Positions 58,871 through 64,000 of a stretch of 64,000 bases of DNA are shown here, in pieces. The DNA comes from Nocardiopsis composta (GTDB lineage: Bacteria > Actinomycetota > Actinomycetes > Streptosporangiales > Streptosporangiaceae): positions 1,054,001 to 1,118,000 of the forward strand of contig NZ_JACHDB010000002.1 in assembly GCF_014200805.1 (NCBI RefSeq), in the 5' to 3' direction. The stretch's first letter is position 1. Every line of letters begins with the position of its first letter. Made by a program: the position numbers and the translations under genes. Below the pieces are notes generated by a model that was given only the letters and a program-made list of their open reading frames with translations, made no database searches and was not told the DNA's origin.

Positions 58871-60054
58871 TCACCCCGGAGGCGGCTCCCCGGCCTCGTC
58901 GCGGAGGGCGTCGCGCAGCGCGCGGAACTCCTCCTCCAGCCGGGCCGCGTCGGTGTACACGGCCGTGCGCACCGTGTCCCCCGCCCAGTCCTCCTCCAAC
59001 CGGGAGAGCCGCAGCCGCACGTCGTCGAGGCGTCCGTCGAGTTCGCCGACGCGCCGCCGCAGCGGGCCCTCGCCGATGTCCTGCAGCGAGCGGGCCGCCT
59101 CCGACAGGGAGGACAGCAGCGCGCCCAGCTCCGCGGGGGAGGGGGCGGCCGGCTCCTCGCCGCCGCGCTCCGCCAGGCCGCGGGCCAGGGAGGAGGTCAG
59201 CCCGCCGACCCGCTCCAGGGCGCCGACCACGGTCCGCTGGGTCTCCACCGAGGTGCGGTCCCGGCGCCTGCGCAGCAGGAACAGCGGGTTCAGCCGCATG
59301 CTCTCCCGCGCCGTCTCCACCCCGGACCGGGCCTGGGAGACCATGTCGGCCAGGCCGTTGGCGCGCCGCCGCCACCGGTGGGCGTCGCCGGTGCCGGCGT
59401 CCCCGGCCTGCAGCGCACCCCCATGTCCTGGAGGAGGTCGGCGACCGAGGAGGCGAGGACCGCGACCCCCTCGTCGGCGCTGCGGTAGCGCAGCGGGGGC
59501 AGCAGGAGCAGGTTGACCGCGACGCCGACCAGGCAGCCGACCAGCACGAGCAGCACGATCTCCACCAGCCCCTGCAACCGGCCGGCGGCATCGGTGGCCA
59601 TGGTGAACTGGGAGAACGCGAAGAACGCCGCGGTGGCCACGTAGGTCCTCTGCTCGCCCAGCGCCGGCCACCTGCTCAGCGTCAGGGCCACCAGCGCGAC
59701 CAGGAGGAACGTGGTGAAAGCGGGGCCGGCCAGGAACCCCAGCGCGCCCTGCACGACGACCCCCGCGGTCACCGCCGCGATGTAGCGCCACGACGCCGCG
59801 ATGGACCGGTAGACCGTGGCCTGCACCATCATCACCGCGGTGAAGGGGGCGAAGGCGGGCGACATGGCCTGCATCAGGTCCGAGGCGATGAACCACGACA
59901 CCCCGGCCGCCACCGTGCACTTGCCCACCAGGACGGCTTCGGCCCGCTCCCGGCTGCGGGGCCGGCGCAGCCGGCGGAGCAGGTGCCCGGCCCGCCCGAG
60001 GAACCCGCCCTGCCCGGCGGGCGGCTCCCGATCCCCCTCCGAACTCTCCGGCAT
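58871..60054 (-). pseudogene. Aromatic acid exporter-like (ArAE/FUSC) gene with a one-base frameshift
   Basis: ATG 60054 opens a frame with six hydrophobic helices (SPAFAPFTAVMMVQATVYRS, AAVTAGVVVQGALGFLAGPA, FLLVALVALTLSRWPALGEQ, LVEIVLLVLVGCLVGVAVNL) and LLLLPPLRYRSADEGVAVLA, typical of ArAE-family exporters. At DMG the frame shifts. The other frame continues with ALQAGDAGTGDAHRWRRRAN, RRTVVGALERV-like helices and coiled coils to a stop at 58871. The break is at a five-base C run, 59418-59422; one more base there would restore a single 394-residue protein. That could be a true loss or a read error. Confidence 0.7.
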
Positions 60055-60266
60055 CTCGCCCCCTCCTCCGAACCCCTCGAACCGGTCGGCGCCTCATCGG
60101 CGGCGCACCCGCAGGCCGGGTGCGGCCCCCGGCGGGGCCGGACCGGACGCCGGGCGACGGGTGCGCCCCATGGGTCTCCGGCTACCCGGGGCTCCACCGG
60201 CCGAAACTCCGCGGACCGCTCCCACCTGCCGGTTCACCGGCCCGGTGGAGAGGGCGGAAGCCGGCG

Positions 60267-60731
60267 ATGGCCCGGGGAGAAGAGCCGGCCGAGGTGCGGA
60301 AGGGGCCCGTCCCGGCGACGAGGCGATCTGGTCCGGCCCCGGCCCGGTCCGTCCGCCGCCCCGGCGCCGACCGGTCTCCGCCGAGCGGTGAGGAGACCGT
60401 CCTGCCCGCCATCCCGGTCCAGCCGGAGGAGCCGCCCGCGGGCCACCGCGCCCTGGTCTTCGTCGAGGTCGCCGACGCCGCGGAGGAGCAGTCGCCGGCC
60501 TCCCGCGCCGGCGCCGAGGTCCACCGGCCGCACCGGAACGGCCGGCCGCCCGGCGAGCGGGCGGCCGTGCTCTCACCGCCGGCCGGGAGGGGGCGGTCCC
60601 GGGGCGCAGCCGAGCGCGGCACGGTCCGGACGCTCCGCCGGCGCTTCGTGCAGGAGCTCGGCACCCCCGCGCCCGACACCCGCCTCACCGCCTACGGGAC
60701 CCGCGGACCCCCGCAGGACGAGGAGGTCTGA
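60267..60731 (+). CDS. Hypothetical protein
   Basis: 154 residues from ATG 60267, preceded by GGAAG. Not recognised. LVFVEVADAAEEQSPASRAG, GTVRTLRRRFVQELGTPAPD and TRLTAYGTRG look protein-like, whereas the longer frame upstream (from 60120) is arginine/proline-rich and shadow-like. It may be a small stress or cell-envelope protein; no function is claimed. Confidence 0.45.
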   Translation: MARGEEPAEVRKGPVPATRRSGPAPARSVRRPGADRSPPSGEETVLPAIPVQPEEPPAGHRALVFVEVADAAEEQSPASRAGAEVHRPHRNGRPPGERAAVLSPPAGRGRSRGAAERGTVRTLRRRFVQELGTPAPDTRLTAYGTRGPPQDEEV

Positions 60732-60854
60732 GCCGGGCCCGGGCCGGCCCGTACCCGGCGGGGCCGGCAATGACACCTGCCGTCCTCGGCCGGTGACCGC
60801 CGCGACTGCCGGCGGCCGCCCTCCGGGTGCCAGGGTCGGGGAGAAGGAGGCCAC

Positions 60855-61055
60855 ATGATCAAGCAGATGAAAGCGCTCGGGGGATTCCCGGCCTGGCTCA
60901 TGGCCGGGGGCGTCGCCGGGATGCTCGCCGGGGCCGTCATCGGCGACATACCGCTCGGCGTCATCATCGGCGCCGGCGCCGGCGGCGTCCTGCCGGTGCT
61001 CTTCTCCGGCTCCGGGGGCGAGGAGGCCGATCCTCCCGAAGGGCGGAGCGGCTGA
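60855..61055 (+). CDS. Small membrane protein
   Basis: 66 residues with AGGAGG seven bases before the ATG. Two short hydrophobic stretches, FPAWLMAGGVAGMLAGAVIG and LGVIIGAGAGGVLPVLFSG, contain GxxxG repeats (glycine zipper). No family recognised. It could be an inner-membrane component or part of a small-protein toxin-like group; the latter is speculation. Confidence 0.7.
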   Translation: MIKQMKALGGFPAWLMAGGVAGMLAGAVIGDIPLGVIIGAGAGGVLPVLFSGSGGEEADPPEGRSG

Positions 61056-61181
61056 GGGAGCGCGGGAGCATGCGGGTGATCGTCCGCTCCGGCCCGCAAG
61101 GCGCCCGTCCCGCCGGGGCGCGGCCGCGCCTTCCCGTCCGTCCCCGGCGCCGCCCGCCTGCCGCGGGGAAGCGGCGCCGGG

Positions 61182-62021
61182 TCACGGCCGGCCGTGGTCC
61201 ACGACCTCGACGACCTCCCGCGGCCACACGATGCTTCCGCCGCCCGCCTCGGTGACCAGTTCGAAGCGGCGCCCGCCGGGGTGGCGGGCGAGCCGTCCGG
61301 TCGCCGTCTCGCGGGCCTCCCGCCGGGGGCCGGGGCCGCGGCGGTCCCGGCGGGGGCGCAGGCGGGTGACCGTCACCCAGTGCCCCACCAGCCCGTCGAG
61401 CACCCCGCGCAGCGCGTCCTCCTCCGGGCCGACGAGGAGCCACGGAGGGGAGGCGGTTTTCTGCTCGGGGACCGCCGGTGCCGCGTCCCCGTCCCGCTGC
61501 GCGGGGGCCCGGCGGTACCCCTTCAGCGCCGGGAGCTCGTAGTGCACGCCCACCACGGCCTCGCCGTCGCCGTCGAGCGGGAACCCCAGCTCCAACGCCC
61601 GGGCCGCGGTGGTCCTGCGCAGCAGCAGCGGCTCGGGGAGCAGGTCGGCCATCGCCCGCCATACCGCCGAGGCCGCCGAGTCGGTGCCCCAGCCGGACCC
61701 CTTGCCGGGGGTGTCCCAGCAGGTGGCGAGTACGGTCGCATGCCAGGAGAGGGGGAGCGAGCCGGGAGGCAGGGTCGTCGCCTCCTCCTCCCAGAACCGC
61801 TTGCGGGCGGTCTCGATCCCGCTCCGCTGCACTTCGAAGGCCTCCAGGTCGAAGGGGACGGCGGCGCCGTCCCGGAGCACGGCCGAGACGGTGTGCCGGC
61901 CGATGCCCATCAGCTCGGCGATGCGCTCCCCGTCCAGGCCGGCGGCGTGGGCCCGCTGGACCAGGGAGTCGCGGCTGCGGTGGGTGCGGTTCCACAGACG
62001 GAGAGTGTCCTCGATGGTCAT
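61182..62021 (-). CDS. HTH-domain protein of unknown function
   Basis: 279 residues. The N-terminus, MTIEDTLRLWNRTHRSRDSL, then VQRAHAAGLDGERIAELMGI and GRHTVSAVLRDGA, is a short helix-turn-helix of the resolvase/sigma-4 style. The rest is a mixed alpha/beta region (PLSWHATVLATCWDTPGKGS, VTVTRLRPRRD) with no recognised fold. It may be a regulator that senses a ligand, or a phage-like remnant. ATG 62021 chosen; ATG 62033 is in frame. Confidence 0.65.
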   Translation of the reverse strand: MTIEDTLRLWNRTHRSRDSLVQRAHAAGLDGERIAELMGIGRHTVSAVLRDGAAVPFDLEAFEVQRSGIETARKRFWEEEATTLPPGSLPLSWHATVLATCWDTPGKGSGWGTDSAASAVWRAMADLLPEPLLLRRTTAARALELGFPLDGDGEAVVGVHYELPALKGYRRAPAQRDGDAAPAVPEQKTASPPWLLVGPEEDALRGVLDGLVGHWVTVTRLRPRRDRRGPGPRREARETATGRLARHPGGRRFELVTEAGGGSIVWPREVVEVVDHGRP

Positions 62022-62166
62022 GCCAGAGACCATAGGAGAGGGGGCGCTTTTCGAGGTCTTTCCACGCCGCTCTCCGGTTTTTTCCGGGAAACGGGACGGC
62101 GGCGGTGTAGCGGCGCATTCCGCCCCGGCCTCCGGTGCGGTCCCGCGCGGGCCTAACCTGGGCGGC

Positions 62167-62985
62167 GTGGGCGCAGCACAGACCCGGGCCGACCCCGGCC
62201 GAGCGAACCCCGGCGGCGCCGACAGCCGCCGGCTCCCGCGGTACGCCGCCGGTGAGATCGACGTGCCGTTCGTGATCAAGGGCAAGGCCGAGGACATCCC
62301 CCGCGACACCTACTGGGAGGAGCACTCGCACCCCACCCACGAGCTGCTCTGGAACGAGCGGGGCGCGTCCTCGGCCACGGTCGGCCGGCGCGTCTGGACG
62401 ATCACCCCGACGGTGGGCCTGTGGATCCCGGCCGGTACGCCGCACTCCGGCTGGACCCCCGCGGGGACGCGGCACCGCGCCGCGCAGTTCAGCGTGCACG
62501 CGGTGCCGGCGGTGTCCGATCGGACCGTCGCGGTGCAGGTCACCCCGCTCCTGGGGCTCCTGCTCGACCGGCTCGACGAGGGCGGCCTGGCCGCGGGGGA
62601 GCGGTCGAGGACGGAGGCGATGGTGCTGGACGTCCTCGCCCCCTCCCAGCGCGAGCTGATCCTGCAGATCCCCGAGTCGCCGCTGCTGGCGCCCATCGTC
62701 GCGGCGGTGCGCGCCGACCCCGGCGACCCCACCACGCTGGCCGCGTGGGCCGGGAGGCTCGGGGTGAGCGCCCGCACCCTCACCCGGGCGTTCCGCGCCG
62801 AGACCGGCCTGGGTTTCAGCCGCTGGGTGGCGACCGCGCGGGTGCAGCGGGCGGTGGAGATGCTCGCCCGCGGCGAGGAGATCGAGGAGGTCGCCGCCTG
62901 CGTCGGGTACCACTCGGCGAGCGCCTTCGGGGTGGCCTTCCGGCGGATCACCGGGCTGAGCCCGGGGCGCTTCCGCGCGCAGTGA
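62167..62985 (+). CDS. AraC-family regulator with cupin sensor
   Basis: 272 residues. A cupin sensor (EEHSHPTHELLWNERGASSA, LWIPAGTPHSGWTPAGTRHR) precedes two HTHs, LAAWAGRLGVSARTLTRAFR and VAACVGYHSASAFGVAFRR, then ITGLSPGRFRAQ. It is upstream of the siderophore-binding protein gene on the same strand. In actinobacteria such AraC proteins often control iron uptake, so a role there is likely but unproven. GTG 62167 follows TAACCTGGGCGGC, so the mRNA may be nearly leaderless; the exact start is uncertain. Confidence 0.85.
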   Translation: MGAAQTRADPGRANPGGADSRRLPRYAAGEIDVPFVIKGKAEDIPRDTYWEEHSHPTHELLWNERGASSATVGRRVWTITPTVGLWIPAGTPHSGWTPAGTRHRAAQFSVHAVPAVSDRTVAVQVTPLLGLLLDRLDEGGLAAGERSRTEAMVLDVLAPSQRELILQIPESPLLAPIVAAVRADPGDPTTLAAWAGRLGVSARTLTRAFRAETGLGFSRWVATARVQRAVEMLARGEEIEEVAACVGYHSASAFGVAFRRITGLSPGRFRAQ

Positions 62986-63084
62986 CCCTCCTCCGCGGCA
63001 GGGCTGCGCGCTGCGGCGGTTGTCCGTTTCACGACAGGCGGAGTCCCATCCGCGCGATTGCACCTCAGGTCAGTGCAGCCTAAA

Positions 63085-63103
63085 TTCGGTTAGGCAAACC
63101 TAA
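63085..63103. promoter_or_regulatory. IdeR/DmdR iron box
   Basis: TTCGGTTAGGCAAACCTAA matches the 19-base IdeR/DmdR1 consensus TTAGGTTAGGCTAACCTAA at 17 positions. It lies 139 bases upstream of the siderophore-binding protein gene, which it would repress when iron is plentiful. Confidence 0.85.
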
Positions 63104-63241
63104 GCCGTCGCCGCGGCCGGGGTGGCGCGTGCACCCCTGCGCCGCCCCGGCCGTCCCGCTGGGACCGCCGGACGCGCCGCCCCCGCGTCCCCCGAGGCCC
63201 CCGCCGGACCCGGGCCGCACGGCGACAACCGGAAGGAAGCC

Positions 63242-64000
63242 ATGCCCCGCCTTTCACGGCCGTTCGCGCTCCCCGGCGCCGCACTGCTCGCCCTCGGGCT
63301 CGCGGCGTGCTCCCCCTCCTCCCCCGACGGAGCAGGGGGCGGCTCCGGGGACTGGACCCCGGTCACCGTCGAGCACGCGTTCGGCGAGACGACCATCGAC
63401 ACCGAGCCCGAGCGGGTCGCCACGGTCAACTGGGCCAACCACGAGGTCCCGCTGGCCCTGGGGATCGTCCCGGTCGGCATGGCCGCCGCCGACTTCGGCG
63501 ACGACGACGGTGACGGCGTCCTCCCCTGGGTCGAGGAGAAGCTCCAGGAACTGGACGCCGAGACGCCGGTGCTGTTCGAGGAGACCGACGGCATCGACTT
63601 CGAAGCGGTCGCCGACACCCGGCCGGACGTCATCCTCGCCGCCTACTCCGGGCTGACCCGGGAGGACTACGACACGCTGAGCGAGATCGCCCCGGTCGTG
63701 GCCTACCCCGAGACCGCCTGGGGAGCCTCCTGGCGGGAGACGATCCAGCTGAACAGCCGAGCCCTGGGCAAGGAGGACGAGGGCGAGAAGCTCATCGCCG
63801 ACCTGGAGCAGGAGATCGATGCGGCGGTCGCCGACCACCCGGGGATCGAGGGCGGCTCGGCGATGTTCCTCACCCACGTGGACACCACCGACCTGAGCGA
63901 GGTCAGCTTCTACACCACGCACGACACGCGCACCATGTTCTTCACCGACCTCGGGCTGGAGACCCCGGAGAGCATCGCCGCGGCCTCGGAGGAGACCGAC
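63242..64000 (+). CDS. Iron-siderophore ABC transporter substrate-binding lipoprotein, 3' truncated
   Basis: 253 residues are present and the gene runs off the window. The signal peptide ends in the lipobox LGLAAC; Cys 23 would be lipidated. A FecB/periplasmic-binding fold follows: VTVEHAFGETTIDTEPERVA, GVLPWVEEKLQELDAETPVL, FEAVADTRPDVILAAYSGLT, LIADLEQEIDAAV. It captures ferric siderophore for a permease probably encoded beyond the window. GGAAGGA precedes the ATG; an iron box is upstream. Confidence 0.9.
   Translation, partial: MPRLSRPFALPGAALLALGLAACSPSSPDGAGGGSGDWTPVTVEHAFGETTIDTEPERVATVNWANHEVPLALGIVPVGMAAADFGDDDGDGVLPWVEEKLQELDAETPVLFEETDGIDFEAVADTRPDVILAAYSGLTREDYDTLSEIAPVVAYPETAWGASWRETIQLNSRALGKEDEGEKLIADLEQEIDAAVADHPGIEGGSAMFLTHVDTTDLSEVSFYTTHDTRTMFFTDLGLETPESIAAASEETD

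Overview
The window is GC-rich actinobacterial DNA (third codon positions almost all G or C, many GTG starts, 4-base stop/start overlaps, long shadow frames in every gene). Gene content (steroid ring C/D genes ipdABC-echA20, zinc-independent L28/S14, an IdeR-type iron box, AraC, Crp and NarL-type regulators) suggests a filamentous or soil actinomycete, most plausibly Nocardiopsis or a relative. The genus is an inference. No rRNA, tRNA, CRISPR array, integrase or transposase was seen.

Layout. 0-5.3 kb: the end of a thiolase gene, then the convergent operon echA20-ipdA-ipdB-ipdC for the last steroid rings, with a palindromic operator upstream. A 1.35-kb non-coding element (copy A) made of inverted 70/76-bp repeat arrays around a conserved core lies between them. 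6.5-21.2 kb: a duplicated signalling cassette. Each copy has a Crp-type cyclic-nucleotide-binding regulator, a shared palindrome, and a class III cyclase-like protein. Copy 1 continues with a P-loop protein and an SPFH-like membrane protein in an operon of 4-base overlaps; copy 2 continues with three small or unknown proteins. A second SPFH-like paralogue, an SDR, a protease inhibitor of the potato I family, a sirtuin and a GIDE/MULAN-like membrane protein lie among them.

21.2-31.9 kb: a Uma2-type protein and a formate dehydrogenase locus (fdhD, an Fe-S subunit, a NuoE-NuoF fusion, the Mo catalytic subunit, a ketopantoate reductase-like protein) with a GntR/FCD regulator. Four copies of one palindrome (ATACTGTMTACAGTAT) stand before the four transcription units. 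The second copy (B) of the composite element lies inside this locus. 33.1-36.5 kb: a four-gene ECF vitamin-type importer. 36.5-41.6 kb: a secreted polysaccharide deacetylase, two proline-rich small membrane proteins and a NarL-type two-component pair.

41.7-48.9 kb: a pyroglutamyl-peptidase-like protein without its catalytic Cys, an aldehyde dehydrogenase, decayed AraC and VOC genes, an ABC exporter, a flavin reductase and a threonine dehydratase. 48.8-55.2 kb: a Zur-like site with rpmB-rpsN, a dicarboxylate symporter, a Tat-exported TolB/amidohydrolase fusion and a His-rich secreted peptide. 55.5-64 kb: AraC plus DUF1772, a third Crp-type regulator, a frameshifted aromatic-acid-exporter-like gene, small proteins, a HTH protein, another AraC, an iron box and a truncated siderophore-binding lipoprotein gene.

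The strongest candidates for undescribed biology are the duplicated Crp/cyclase cassette with its shared glycine-rich tag, and the composite inverted-repeat element, whose core holds a hairpin with a compensatory base change between the two copies.
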